A DNA stretch of 64,000 bases from Erwinia psidii (GCF_003846135.1 NZ_RHHM01000010.1:62001-126000); one strand, 5' to 3'. Positions 32,182 through 41,071 are shown, counted from the first letter of the stretch. A program made the numbers and translations. The notes: generated by a model from the sequence alone, not told the origin.

Positions 32182-32658
32182 CTACCATGCGCCCGGCGCG
32201 GGCGCATCCTCGCTAAATGGCCACTGAAACGCGCTCAGCATTTCCAGCGGGTATCGTTGGCCCTGCTGATAAATACGCAGGCTTTCAGCCACCAGCGGCG
32301 AACGCAGTTTTTTCGTCGTCAGGATGTCATCCAGTGGTAGCCACCAGCAGCGATCGATATCGCGATCCTGTGGCCATGTTGGCAACATTTTTGGTAAATC
32401 CAGCACGAAAAGGAAACGTAAAAAAGGCGTATTATCCGGGGCAATCCATTGATGCAGCCGTAAAAAAGCCTCGGGTACGCCTTCAAGGCCGGTTTCTTCA
32501 TAAAGTTCGCGAGAAGCCGCCTGTAACAGGGTTTCATTGGCTTCCAGGTGACCGGCTGGCTGATTCCATGTCGCCCGGCCTCGAACCATCTCCTCGACCA
32601 CCAGAAAATGCCCTTCAGCCTGCACCACGGTGGCAACGGTGACGTGCGGTTTAAACAT
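32182..32658 (-). CDS. nudJ: Nudix phosphatase NudJ
   Basis: 158-residue Nudix hydrolase; E. coli NudJ hydrolyses thiamine pyrophosphate precursors (HMP-PP) and nucleoside di/triphosphates. The Nudix box G-x5-E-x7-REUxEExGU is complete, from [10 protein letters not shown] to RELYEETGL. Start [12 protein letters not shown] at 32658 with AGGAG-like bases (AAGGAG) upstream. Located between rluE and mnmA in the conserved order. Confidence 0.94.
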   Translation of the reverse strand: MFKPHVTVATVVQAEGHFLVVEEMVRGRATWNQPAGHLEANETLLQAASRELYEETGLEGVPEAFLRLHQWIAPDNTPFLRFLFVLDLPKMLPTWPQDRDIDRCWWLPLDDILTTKKLRSPLVAESLRIYQQGQRYPLEMLSAFQWPFSEDAPAPGAW

Positions 32659-32686
32659 GCCTGACTCCTTTTTCGCCAGTAATGGC

Positions 32687-33319
32687 TTAACGGGGAAATT
32701 CACTGGTGATATCGCGCCATTCACCTGGCGGTAAATCCTGCAACGTCACCTTACCTAACGCAAAACGGATGAGGCGTAGCGTCGGGAAACCAATGTGTGC
32801 GGTCATTCGCCGTACCTGACGATTACGTCCTTCCACCAGCGTGATTTTAAGCCAGCTGGTGGGGATGGACTTGCGTTCACGCACAGGCGGATTGCGTGGC
32901 CACAACCATTGCGGCTCGTTGACCAGTTCAACACCTGCGGGCCGGGTAGGGCCATCTTTAAGCAGAACGCCAGTTCGCAGTGGCACAATATCTTCCTCTG
33001 TCGGTACGCCCTCGACCTGGACATAGTAGATTTTGCCGGTGCCTTTGCCCGGCTGTGTCAGCGTGGCCTGTAATGCACCGTCGTTGGTCAGCACCATCAG
33101 TCCTTCACTGTCACGGTCAAGTCTGCCTGCGGCATATACCCCCGGCAGAAGAATAAAATCCTTCAGCGTGGCACGCCCGGCGTCATCGCTGAACTGCGGC
33201 AGTACGTCAAACGGTTTGTTAAAAGCGATTACCCGCCGTGGCCTGTGGGAAGCTTTGGCGGCAGCGGAGGATGGGCTGAACCGTTTAACGCGGTGATTCT
33301 TAACAGAAGATTTAAGCAT
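32687..33319 (-). CDS. rluE: 23S rRNA pseudouridine(2457) synthase RluE
   Basis: 210-residue RsuA-family pseudouridine synthase without an S4 domain. Catalytic Asp is in [15 protein letters not shown], with [11 protein letters not shown] before it and [10 protein letters not shown] after. The basic N-terminus is poorly conserved, so the start is uncertain: ATG 33319 is preferred because a TATAAT-like -10 sits at 33347-33352; ATG 33349 would overlap it. Divergent from icd. Confidence 0.9.
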   Translation of the reverse strand: MLKSSVKNHRVKRFSPSSAAAKASHRPRRVIAFNKPFDVLPQFSDDAGRATLKDFILLPGVYAAGRLDRDSEGLMVLTNDGALQATLTQPGKGTGKIYYVQVEGVPTEEDIVPLRTGVLLKDGPTRPAGVELVNEPQWLWPRNPPVRERKSIPTSWLKITLVEGRNRQVRRMTAHIGFPTLRLIRFALGKVTLQDLPPGEWRDITSEFPR

Positions 33320-33450
33320 AGTCTTTGCACTTGTTAACGATGAGCGCATTATAACGTAAACCGGTGAGGATTGGCGCGGGGGGAATATTGCAGTAGTATT
33401 GTCCCGTATCTTACAAGTCATTAACAAAAAAGCGCTCGAAGGAGAGGTTA

Positions 33451-34701
33451 ATGGAAAGCAAAGTAGTTGTTCCGGCGGAAGGTCAGAAAATCACCCTGGA
33501 AAACGGCAGGCTTAATGTGCCTGCCAACCCTGTCATCCCATTTATCGAAGGTGATGGTATTGGCGTCGATGTTTCTCCGGTGATGATCAAGGTTGTCGAT
33601 GCCGCCGTGCAGAAAGCTTATAACGGCGAGCGTAAAATTTCCTGGATGGAAATTTATACCGGTGAAAAATCGGTAGCGCTTTACGGCCAGGATGTATGGC
33701 TGCCGCAGGAAACCCTCGACCTCATTAAAGAGTATCGCGTGGCTATCAAAGGTCCACTGACCACCCCGGTCGGTGGCGGTATCCGTTCACTGAACGTGGC
33801 ACTGCGCCAGCAGCTCGATCTCTATATTTGTCTGCGTCCTGTACGCTACTACACAGGCACACCCAGCCCGGTAAAACGCCCGGAAGATACCGATATGGTT
33901 ATTTTCCGTGAGAACTCAGAAGACATTTATGCCGGTATCGAATGGAAAGCCGGTTCTGCTGAAGCCGACAAGGTGATTAAATTCCTGCGCGATGAGATGG
34001 GTGTGAAGAAAATTCGCTTCCCTGAACAGTGCGGTATCGGCGTTAAGCCGTGTTCCGAAGCGGGTACTAAACGTCTGGTCCGTGCGGCAATTGACTATGC
34101 GATCACTAACGACCGTGATTCTGTCACCCTGGTGCACAAAGGCAATATCATGAAGTTCACCGAAGGCGCTTTCAAAGACTGGGGCTACCAGCTGGCGAAA
34201 GATGAGTTCGGCGGCGAGCTGATTGATGGCGGCCCGTGGATGAAGATTAAGAACCCAAACAGCGGCAAAGAAATCGTCATCAAAGACGTTATTGCTGATG
34301 CATTTCTGCAACAGATCCTGCTGCGTCCGGCTGAGTATGACGTTATCGCCTGTATGAACCTGAACGGCGACTACATTTCAGATGCCCTGGCGGCACAGGT
34401 GGGCGGTATTGGTATTGCGCCAGGGGCGAACATCGGTGACGAATGTGCACTGTTTGAAGCGACCCACGGTACAGCACCGAAGTATGCGGGCCAGGATAAA
34501 GTGAACCCCGGTTCAGTGATCCTCTCCGCTGAAATGATGTTACGTCATATGGAATGGTTCGAAGCCGCCGACCTGATTGTTAAAGGGATGGAAGGGGCGA
34601 TTGCTGCCAAAACCGTCACCTATGACTTTGAACGTCTGATGGACGGCGCTAAGCTGCTGAAATCTTCAGAGTTTGGCGAAGCGATTATTAAGCATATGTA
34701 A
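33451..34701 (+). CDS. icd: Isocitrate dehydrogenase (NADP+)
   Basis: 416 residues, the E. coli length. TCA-cycle enzyme oxidising isocitrate to 2-oxoglutarate. The substrate-binding and AceK-phosphorylated serine is in [11 protein letters not shown]; metal-binding region [14 protein letters not shown] and NADP region [13 protein letters not shown] are clear. GGAGAGG precedes ATG 33451. The 3' end of icd is a known attachment site for lambdoid prophages (e14, phage 21), and prophage debris follows here. Confidence 0.98.
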   Translation: MESKVVVPAEGQKITLENGRLNVPANPVIPFIEGDGIGVDVSPVMIKVVDAAVQKAYNGERKISWMEIYTGEKSVALYGQDVWLPQETLDLIKEYRVAIKGPLTTPVGGGIRSLNVALRQQLDLYICLRPVRYYTGTPSPVKRPEDTDMVIFRENSEDIYAGIEWKAGSAEADKVIKFLRDEMGVKKIRFPEQCGIGVKPCSEAGTKRLVRAAIDYAITNDRDSVTLVHKGNIMKFTEGAFKDWGYQLAKDEFGGELIDGGPWMKIKNPNSGKEIVIKDVIADAFLQQILLRPAEYDVIACMNLNGDYISDALAAQVGGIGIAPGANIGDECALFEATHGTAPKYAGQDKVNPGSVILSAEMMLRHMEWFEAADLIVKGMEGAIAAKTVTYDFERLMDGAKLLKSSEFGEAIIKHM

Positions 34702-34718
34702 TCGTTTTTTGTAACATC

Positions 34719-34755
34719 AAGCCAACATAATTTGTTAATTTTATGTTGGCTTTTT
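34719..34755 (+). terminator. Terminator after icd
   Basis: Inverted repeat GCCAACATAA / TTATGTTGGC around an AT loop, followed by TTTTT. Confidence 0.88.
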
Positions 34756-34768
34756 GATCTCCAAATCT

Positions 34769-34814
34769 TTCCCCAAAACTTCCCCAAAACTTCCCCAAAA
34801 CTCTTCCCCGAAAC
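34769..34814 (+). repeat. Tandem TTCCCCAAAAC repeats next to icd
   Basis: Three perfect 11-base copies (34769-34779, 34780-34790, 34791-34801) and one degenerate copy (TTCCCCGAAAC) follow. They start 14 bases after the icd terminator, at the edge of the prophage remnant. They could be integrase or excisionase arm sites, or simple slippage. Confidence 0.85.
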
Positions 34815-34956
34815 TGGTTAGAGAATAATCAGTTTTTGAGGTGTTTTTTGCTCATGATTCTGGCGTTTTCCCCAGCCCTGACGATGACTCTCCAGAGTCA
34901 TGTTTTTTATGTCGTCGCTGTGGATGATGATTTCCATTCAAAATGTCAACATCCCC

Positions 34957-35400
34957 TCAGACGGTTACCACTTTCCAGTCTTTTCCACGGTCATCATGAT
35001 ATTTTGCGGTCTGTTGAGGTGACTTGTGACCAGGCAAATTTTGCGTATTAATCCCCTGAGCCTTATATAATCTTCGGACAGTGAACGTTGTTCGTGAAAC
35101 GTTGGTGCTTTCCGTGGAGGCCATGACATTCCTGTTCTGTTTCTGGCCTTTTTGAATGTAGTGGTAATGGCGCTGGTGGAAACCTGGTCTCCCCTGGTTG
35201 CCAGAGATGTGCTGTGCCTGAAATGCACAAGGTAATTACTGACTACGGCATCCCGGCACTTACCGACAACTTCTCGTAGAGAAATGTCCAGCGCTTCACA
35301 ACGAAGTGATAAAGGGAGCGCCACTTTAGAGCCGGTTTTCTCCTGCTCAACGTGGAGCATGTCATCCCAGATAAAGTAACAGCCCGCTGACGCTGCAACG
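34957..35400 (-). pseudogene. Phage tyrosine integrase, C-terminal fragment with frameshift
   Basis: The minus strand encodes WDDMLHVEQEKTGSKVALPL and then TFHEQRSLS, the HxxR block of phage 21/e14-type integrases. Just after this the frame breaks: the normal continuation (RLYKAQGINTQNL, GHKS, then the catalytic-Tyr segment TAKYHDDRGKDW) is found in another frame, ending at TGA 34957-34959. The N-terminal half is gone; the fragment abuts Q sequence near 35400. Placed beside icd as expected for an icd-specific integrase, but inactive. Confidence 0.82.
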
Positions 35401-35657
35401 GAGCAGGCCGGGTGCGTGACCTTGCAGAATCAGCCCGGCAGGGTGCGCCCGTAGACAGGGAGTGTGAGCGCTGTTCAGGGCGGGGATTTAAACGAATGCC
35501 AGCCAGCAGGGCATTCCAGGCTAAGACTTTGCTTGAACCTGACCTGACGCAGGTTTCGTGCTCCCGCAACCGGAAGCCCTTTTTTGAAATGCTGGTGGCA
35601 AAATGTGAGATTGAAGAAAATTATGCTGACTCAGTATTTCGTGGGATGACCAGATAA
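35391..35657 (+). pseudogene. Lambdoid antitermination protein Q, C-terminal fragment
   Basis: Reads CNGAGRVRD, then VDRECERCSGRGFKRMP, then PDLTQVSCSRNRKPFFEMLV and ends VFRGMTR. This is the C-terminal half of a lambdoid Q protein, with the second CxxCxGxG zinc motif intact and only the tail of the first. The N-terminal half is missing, replaced by the integrase fragment on the other strand. Q normally antiterminates the late promoter; this remnant cannot be expected to work. Confidence 0.7.
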
Positions 35658-35676
35658 TCACAGAGTGACTGCTACT

Positions 35677-35701
35677 GCTACTGCCCTGACAAGGCAGTAG
35701 C
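35677..35701. repeat. Perfect 9-bp inverted repeat after the Q fragment
   Basis: GCTACTGCC / GGCAGTAGC with a 7-base loop, between the Q fragment and the hcp 3' end. No clear T run on either side, so terminator function is uncertain. Confidence 0.6.
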
Positions 35702-35712
35702 CTGTCTGAATG

Positions 35713-36195
35713 TTAACCTTCCCTGTTTTCTTTGATATTCCATGTTGACTGAGTTTCCGCGCCTTTGCTTCCTGCTGCTGACTGTTTCCAGTACTGAATT
35801 TTTACCTTTGCCGCCTGAAACTGATAAGTTATGCCAATCAGGTCACGCTGGGTTGCTCCGTTGAACAGGACGTTAGTGATAAGTACTTCCTCAAGTGTTA
35901 TGCGGCAATATTCAATCTGGCTTCCTCCCGCCTTACAGACTGATATTTCTACCTTGCTGATGTGTTTGCCGTTGGAGATATAACGCATCACTCCGGGCGT
36001 GGCTTTGTCAATTTTCGCCTGAACGTTAAGGTCCCGATACTGCACTTAACCCGCGCCACCACCACCGCCAGTAGCCATATTGCCGGGCTGTGTTGCGCCC
36101 CATGTGAATGAATCAACGCCGATCCAGCCCTTGTGATTCGCATCCTGCGATTCACCCGTGATCCCTTCAATTTTAAGGAATAAATCAGTGGACAT
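35713..36195 (-). pseudogene. hcp: Type VI secretion tube protein Hcp with one internal stop
   Basis: Full-length Hcp frame of 160 codons, starting MSTDLFLKIEGITGES, GWIGVDSFTWGATQPGNM, and ending WNIKENREG, very like E. coli Hcp. Hcp forms the hexameric ring tube of the T6SS. Codon 50 is TAA (36046-36048) in the GAG-K position, one substitution from the expected AAA/AAG. The rest has no other break, so decay is recent or the stop is read through or a sequencing error. No other T6SS structural genes are adjacent. Confidence 0.88.
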
Positions 36196-36276
36196 AGGGG
36201 ATGTTTCTCCTTTTCAGTACGCTCATAGTTTGATTAAATGCCCTAATGATTGTTATGTTCACACGAAGGGACGCAA

Positions 36277-37073
36277 ATGGACAACTATCTCGACCGAAAC
36301 AAAGACCGCAATTACTTTCTCACGATGGCAAATCTTGAGGCAGCAGCGCTGGCCTCCACTGCGAATTATGTTTCTAATATTCATCTGAAGGATGGATTTA
36401 CTCAGATGGCTTTTCAGGATGATGTGCAGCGCTTCATTGATGCACAATTGAGCACCATCCGGTCTTCCAGTTGAGACTCAGAATGCCAGCAATGCCTTAT
36501 TCACCTGCAAGAGGAACATAAAAACTTGTCCATACAGGATCAGATGCTGCGTTCCGGGCAGGCCGCTCTCCACGCCTCTGTTCAGTTCATCAAGAGTGAT
36601 AAAGTCTGTCACTATGTTATTAACGGTGTTGGCATTGTGCCTGGTAGCCTTCAGGTAATAGCAGGTGTCGGAGTTACAGAAGCATCTTTAGCCACAGGAA
36701 TGGTATTCGGCGCCGATTTGGTGCTTTATTAGTCGCTCATGGGGCTAACAGCGTCCAGGAGTCAGCATTAAATTTATATTACGGTGTAGATGACTCACAA
36801 GGCTTTATGAAGAAAGCATACATAGCTGGGGCAGAGTTTCTGGGGTTTGATCAGAAAACAGGTGAACTGGCTTATAGCATCATGGATTTAGGGCTTTCCG
36901 CATACGGAATGGGTAGGCTCATAATAAAACCAGAAAGCTGGCGTCTGTTCAGAGACCTACCAACTGATTATGTCAGGGGAATAAAAGAAATGAGTCGGTT
37001 TGATTTAGGCGTTGAAGTTTACAATGAGTCAATGACTATAAAATCACTATTGGAAAGCGATGATAAGAAGTGA
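36277..37073 (+). pseudogene. DUF4225-like protein, broken by a stop and a frameshift
   Basis: Three open pieces form one gene. Piece 1 starts MDNYLDRNKDRNYFLTMANL with AAGGG upstream and runs to TGA 36472-36474. The same frame continues (CLIHLQEEHKNLSIQDQMLRSG, VINGVGIVPGSLQVIAGVGV) to about 36715, where one base is lost. The frame FGALLVAHGANSVQES then resumes, reaching MKKAYIAGAEFLGFDQKTG and stop 37073. From memory this resembles DUF4225 proteins, of unknown function, often near type VI genes. Divergent from hcp by 81 bases. Confidence 0.65.
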
Positions 37074-37075
37074 CA

Positions 37076-37270
37076 TCAACGCATCCTTCTGTATTTAAAT
37101 GATTTAAAGCTTAACCTTATGGCACCAAACAGACAAACTATAGGAATTACCACCATCATGGTGATTGAATAAGTAATGATTGAACCTTTGTCTTCAAAAA
37201 TAATTATGTACGCCCATACACCCATAAAAAAAACAATTATTGCCATAATGAAAATGAACTGAGTGTGCAA
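37076..37270 (-). CDS. Small two-helix membrane protein
   Basis: Up to 64 residues with two hydrophobic segments (FIMAIIVFFMGVWAYIII and SITMMVVIPIVCLFGAI) and a basic tail KSFKYRRMR. The TTG at 37270 or the ATG at 37246 may be the start; neither has a good Shine-Dalgarno. Its end lies 2 bases from the stop of the convergent DUF4225-like gene. Family not recognised; an immunity-like role is only a guess from position. Confidence 0.4.
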   Translation of the reverse strand: MHTQFIFIMAIIVFFMGVWAYIIIFEDKGSIITYSITMMVVIPIVCLFGAIRLSFKSFKYRRMR

Positions 37271-37278
37271 AGCTTTTA

Positions 37279-37389
37279 TTAATGCTGGATACGTTTACCG
37301 TATTCAGTAAGTCTCTTACGCATTTCAGCCAGGTCTTTGCCAGTAAATCCATTGTTAGCCAGGTCTTCTTCTATCTTGATATTGTTCAT
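37279..37389 (-). CDS. 36-residue hypothetical ORF
   Basis: ATG 37389 to TAA 37279; begins MNNIKIEEDLANNGFTGKD and ends TEYGKRIQH. Charged and helical, with GGTAAGAA upstream as a weak ribosome-binding site. Ends 8 bases before the TTG of the small membrane protein, so the two could be co-translated. No family recognised. Confidence 0.35.
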   Translation of the reverse strand: MNNIKIEEDLANNGFTGKDLAEMRKRLTEYGKRIQH

Positions 37390-37548
37390 TTTTCTTACCA
37401 ATAATCATCCAATTCATTAGCCTTACCTTACATCAAATCATTTCAACCAAAAACTTATAAACTTTCTGAAATGAGTTGCTTTTGCATAAAACTGGCGTGT
37501 TCTACCCAGATAGTGAACATCGTATGTGTGCGACACTGAAAATTATAA

Positions 37549-37573
37549 ACCTCGTCTCTGACGGGGCTTTTTT
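37549..37573 (+). terminator. Rho-independent terminator-like hairpin
   Basis: CCTCGTC-TCT-GACGGGG (one T-G pair) followed by CTTTTTTG on the plus strand. Confidence 0.65.
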
Positions 37574-37654
37574 GCTTTCTGTGGTCAGATAAAAGTTGCT
37601 GGTTTAATGAGTCAGAGTTATTTGTGTGTCACTTGACGAGATACGGGAATAACC

Positions 37655-37864
37655 ATGTTAAAACAGACACCTGTAACAGAGAACGCAGAAGCAGTCCTGC
37701 ACTTCCTTCCTTCTGAATGGACAACCCCAGGCGATATTTCCCGGATAACGGGCATGGCTATGCCGTGTTGTCAGTTAATACTGACGCAGCTGCCAATGGC
37801 GGGGCTTGCGGAAGACAAGTCAGGGGAGGGTAACCAATTCAGACGCTGCGAATATTCGCGGTAA
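37655..37864 (+). CDS. Small phage-type protein, probable winged-helix
   Basis: 69 residues starting MLKQTPVTENAEAVLHFLP with GGGA upstream. EWTTPGDISRITGMAMPCCQLILTQLPMAGLAE reads like a helix-turn-helix of small lambdoid proteins. Family not firmly recognised. Followed within 10 bases by a long hairpin (37874-37925). Confidence 0.5.
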   Translation: MLKQTPVTENAEAVLHFLPSEWTTPGDISRITGMAMPCCQLILTQLPMAGLAEDKSGEGNQFRRCEYSR

Positions 37865-37873
37865 CATGCTGTG

Positions 37874-37925
37874 AAATGGGCGGCTGGTGGATGTTGGTAG
37901 CATCCGACCTGCCATTCACCCATTT
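37874..37925 (+). other. Long structured hairpin, possible RNA element
   Basis: Nested complementarity AAATGGG / CCCATTT outside and GGC-GGT-GGATG / CATCC-ACC-GCC inside, with a 7-base loop. Strong secondary structure in a non-coding gap of the prophage remnant. No T run, so not a standard terminator. Confidence 0.5.
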
Positions 37926-38051
37926 GAGAGGCCACGGGCGAACCACGGCCCACCGCTTAGTCGACAAGCGAGAATGAGCCTATCAGATCAGGCCCATGCT
38001 ACCCATGAAAAATACTGGTTATCCATCCAGTTTTAAGTTAGGTAACGCTGA

Positions 38052-38399
38052 CTCTCTTACTTACATCAAAACGATACCCGCGTAGCCATCAATGCTAACC
38101 AGTTTGTTATCGTCAGCGGAACGGGTGGAAATATCTATTCGCCATTCGTCGTTAAGGACGGGCAGACATTTATCAATCAGACGTTTATTGGGGATGGGTG
38201 GATCACCAATGCGATGATCGGGAGCTATATCCAGTCCAATAACTATGTGGCCGGTTCTGTTGGATGGCGCTGGGACAAGGCGGGTAACTTTGAAAATAAC
38301 GGCTCTGACAGCACTGGGCGAATGACAATGACCAACACCACAATCAGTGTTTACGATGCGAATGGCGTATTGCGTGTAAGAATGGGGAAACTCAGCTGA
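38052..38399 (+). pseudogene. Phage tail-tip host-specificity protein J, C-terminal fragment
   Basis: Frame from 38052 to TGA 38399 reads TRVAINANQFVIVSG, YSPFVVKDGQTFINQTFIGD, NAMIGSYIQSNNYVAGSVGW, then ISVYDANGVLRVRMGKLS. This is the conserved end of lambda-J-like central tail proteins. The roughly 1000 upstream residues are absent. Remnant of a siphophage tail module. Confidence 0.75.
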
Positions 38400-38400
38400 T

Positions 38401-38802
38401 GCAACGCTGAATTCAGGCAACGGTCAGAGAATATCTCTTGATGCGTCAACCGGGACGCCATATCTGTATTTTGTCAGGTTCGACCAGTCTGATGGCTGGG
38501 CCTGTCAGCAGGCCGTATCAGGCACACATGGTCTGGAAGTCGGGGCATTCAGTAGCCCAACGGTGAGCGGGACCATCTATGTTTTTGGTGCAGTAGTGCA
38601 AACGGTACCTGCATGGGGTATTCAGATAAATGACAGTACCGGTAAATGCATTCTGACCAATGAAACGCGGGTACTCAGGGGGATCAATATCGTCAGCCCG
38701 ACTGGCAACGCAGGTACGGCAGATTACCTTAATGAGACTGTGGCGGGTAAGAAAGCCATTATTCCGGCGCAGTGTGGTGCCGTTGTTTACTCTCAATATA
38801 AC
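38401..38802 (+). pseudogene. Phage tail-associated protein fragment downstream of J
   Basis: Open frame without a start: LNSGNGQRISLDASTGTPYL, FDQSDGWACQQAVSGTHGLE, then SGTIYVFGAVVQTV and CGAVVYSQYN. Resembles the small proteins encoded just after J in lambdoid phages. The N-terminus is lost (frame opens only at 38380), and after SQYN the frame runs on into unrelated AT-rich sequence until 38994, so the native stop is lost too. Confidence 0.5.
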
Positions 38803-39126
38803 TTATTCTTTTTGGGTATTATATTAAATAAGTGTTCCTGGTTGTGCTTCACTTTGTATCTGGCCTTGCCAAATAAGGCGTTGCTCATGACTGGCATGAA
38901 ATGCAGGCATACCAGGGCATTACATTCACTTGAACAAATCGGTCGATTTATAACCAGTTTGTTCAGGTTAGCGCTATCAGGAACCGTTATTTAATATCAG
39001 CGTATTTTTAAATGATATTTACGATATCGCCAGTTTGCTGCCAAAAGTTAGTGCCAGCACCACTCTGCCGGGCATTTGTAGATGAAAGGCCCGATGCCCC
39101 AGGCACCGGGAAGAGCTTCCCTGATG
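38803..39126. other. Gene-free stretch in the prophage remnant
   Basis: About 320 bases between the tail fragment and the repressor 3' end. No frame with family resemblance or good ribosome-binding site was seen. Confidence 0.5.
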
Positions 39127-39816
39127 CTATCCGTGACGACGACACTGCTGGGACTGACTCAGGATCACTCTGCCAGCAACATGCAACATTGCCATCTCAT
39201 CTTCTGAAATTGACCACTCTCTGTAGCGGGGATTATCTGAAATCACCAGCAGCTCTGACTTCACTTTTTGCAATCTTTTTACAAACATATCGCCATTGAA
39301 ATCGAAAACATAAATGCCATCGCCATCGAAAAATGACACATTTACATCGACGAAAATCAGATCGCCTGGTTCGATAGTCCCCTCCATGCTGTCCCCCCTC
39401 ACGTTAATCAACTTAACGCTGCCTTCAGGTTTATTGCCAAAAATTATGCTGGCTTCTTTACGGACATATTCTATGGAACGTATAACCTGAACCATTTCCC
39501 TGGCCGGAGAGCCCTGACCTGCACTGGCTGAAACATCAAGAAGATCAACACGAAACACATCATCTCTCCCCATCCCGGTTAATGAACTGGCACTGTATGG
39601 ATTTACAGTATCACTGGGTTCTCCTGATGAGAATAGCTCAGAAATTGGTACTGAGAGTGCATCGGCAATTTTTTGTAGCAGATTGTCACTGTAACCCTGC
39701 CTGCCACGCTCAAGGCGTGAAAGATTACCCACGTCGCTGTCAACCAGCAGCGCGAGTTCATTTAAAGTCAGGTGCTTCGCTTTACGAAGCTGTCTGATAC
39801 GTTCTCCAGGTTTCAT
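39127..39816 (-). CDS. CI-type phage repressor, S24 self-cleaving family
   Basis: 229 residues, apparently intact. N-terminal helix-turn-helix (LTLNELALLVDSDVGNLSRL, about 16-40), linker, then LexA-like peptidase with Ala-Gly cleavage site in SASAGQG, catalytic Ser in RGDSMEGTIEPGDLIFVD and Lys in GDMFVKRLQK. Such repressors self-cleave with RecA filaments, so SOS would release repression. Palindromic operators lie just upstream. Cro, excisionase and replication genes expected beside it are missing. Confidence 0.9.
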   Translation of the reverse strand: MKPGERIRQLRKAKHLTLNELALLVDSDVGNLSRLERGRQGYSDNLLQKIADALSVPISELFSSGEPSDTVNPYSASSLTGMGRDDVFRVDLLDVSASAGQGSPAREMVQVIRSIEYVRKEASIIFGNKPEGSVKLINVRGDSMEGTIEPGDLIFVDVNVSFFDGDGIYVFDFNGDMFVKRLQKVKSELLVISDNPRYREWSISEDEMAMLHVAGRVILSQSQQCRRHG

Positions 39817-39834
39817 TGGGTTGTTACACCTCTG

Positions 39835-39900
39835 TTATGCGTAATGCACAAAACTTCCTTGCGGTTTTTGATTATGATTACTAATATGCGTAATACGCAT
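39835..39900. promoter_or_regulatory. CI operators and divergent phage promoter
   Basis: A 15-base near-palindrome ATGCGTAATACGCAT (39886-39900) and a second copy with one good half, TATGCGTAATGCACA (39836-39850), lie between cI and the lysis cassette. A rightward promoter fits: TTGATT (39868-39873), 17-base spacer, TAATAC (39891-39896) inside the palindrome. Repressor on the operator would cover the -10. Confidence 0.7.
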
Positions 39901-40100
39901 TAAATGTCGTTCCTGCTTCAGTGGATGCTGACGTACTGGTGTTCAGGTTATTCAGCATCATGAAATAGCTGAATGAGTATACGCATATTTTGCGATTTTG
40001 TGCTGTTCGTTCTGGTCAGGTGTTCGTCTCCGGGCGTCACATCCTGATATCAGTCAGTCTCAGCGGGTTTACCTACCGCCTGCCACGTGGAGAGGATGCT

Positions 40101-40568
40101 ATGAGTCAAATCGTTGCGCTGTTGAAATTTGAAGAAGGTTATCGTGATGTGCCCTTTATCGACACGCAGGGCTATCCCACCGTAGGGTGCGGCATCAAAA
40201 TCGGACCGAAAGGTGCTCCGCTGACCAGTTATATCTTTCGTATGCCTGCCGTGGTTGGTGAGCTGTGGATGCAGACGCTGGTGATGAGCAAAATTTATGA
40301 TATGAAACAAAAGCCTCTGCTGGTGGAAGCGCTGACGCAGTGTAACCAGCCTCGCACCGACATTCTGTACAGCATGGCTTACCAGCTTGGGGTTGATGGC
40401 CTGGTAGCGTTCCGGCAAATGTTGGCTGCCGTCAGCCGGGGGGATTTTTCTTCTGCGGCTGACAATATGCTTAACAGTCTGTGGGCAAAACAGACGCCGG
40501 AAAGAGCAAAACGTCATGCTGCGGTAATGCGCAATGGCTGCTGGGACACTTATCGGGGGTTGCTATGA
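40101..40568 (+). CDS. Phage endolysin, T4-type lysozyme (GH24)
   Basis: 155 residues from ATG 40101, which has GGAGAGG upstream. The GH24 triad is visible: Glu11/12 in KFEEGYRD, Asp21 in FIDTQG, Thr27 in YPTVGCGIKIG. It cuts the NAM-NAG bond of peptidoglycan. No signal peptide, so it depends on the holin that follows with a 4-base overlap. Intact in an otherwise degraded prophage. Confidence 0.88.
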   Translation: MSQIVALLKFEEGYRDVPFIDTQGYPTVGCGIKIGPKGAPLTSYIFRMPAVVGELWMQTLVMSKIYDMKQKPLLVEALTQCNQPRTDILYSMAYQLGVDGLVAFRQMLAAVSRGDFSSAADNMLNSLWAKQTPERAKRHAAVMRNGCWDTYRGLL

Positions 40569-40924
40569 AATTTATTTTTTATCTCGGTGCAATTCTGTTG
40601 GCCATTATCGTTTTGATGTTGGTCAGACGATACAGTGCACTTGAATTTGTGCGACACGCAAATCTGCTGTTTAAAACATGGTCGGTATGGCTGGCTTCAC
40701 TGGGTTCCGCGCTCGGTGCCTGGGTAGGGTCGTTTCCTGATTCAGCCATGCGTGCCTGGCAACTGCTTCCTGCGGATGTGAAAGCGATTATTCCGCAACA
40801 TTATCTCGGCATGATCGGTGCATTTATGGTGGCTATGGCCGTGATCGCACAGTTTATCCGGCAGCCAGCCCTGGCAGAACAGCGGCAACAACTGGAACAG
40901 CCCGCCAACCTGAGCCGCCAGTAA
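40565..40924 (+). CDS. Phage holin
   Basis: 119 residues. An N-terminal transmembrane helix (FYLGAILLAIIVLMLVRR), a middle amphipathic or membrane region (WSVWLASLGSALGAWVGS) and a C-terminal helix (YLGMIGAFMVAMAVIAQFI), then a Gln-rich tail. Position between lysozyme and depolymerase and its topology indicate a holin. ATG 40565 overlaps the lysozyme stop (ATGA). Confidence 0.75.
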   Translation: MKFIFYLGAILLAIIVLMLVRRYSALEFVRHANLLFKTWSVWLASLGSALGAWVGSFPDSAMRAWQLLPADVKAIIPQHYLGMIGAFMVAMAVIAQFIRQPALAEQRQQLEQPANLSRQ

Positions 40925-41071
40925 AGCGTAATCATGTCGCGGCAGTCTGCCCGTACACGGATGCCAAATGGTTGTAGAGAATTTTTCCCTTTCAGAGCGT
41001 TTTGCATTCGCTTTGTCATAACAAGCCCACAAGGGCTAATCGCATCACCTGCTATCCATCTGGAGGTCATC

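Noticed and set aside
34769-34814. CRISPR array
   Set aside because: The 11-base units are directly adjacent without spacers and far too short.
35412-35657. Treating this stretch as an intact small zinc protein
   Set aside because: It matches only the C-terminal half of lambdoid Q, has no ribosome-binding site, and its first zinc motif is cut by the integrase junction.
39012-39299. Plus-strand open frame overlapping the CI gene end
   Set aside because: It is antisense to the conserved S24 peptidase domain and has no recognisable motif.
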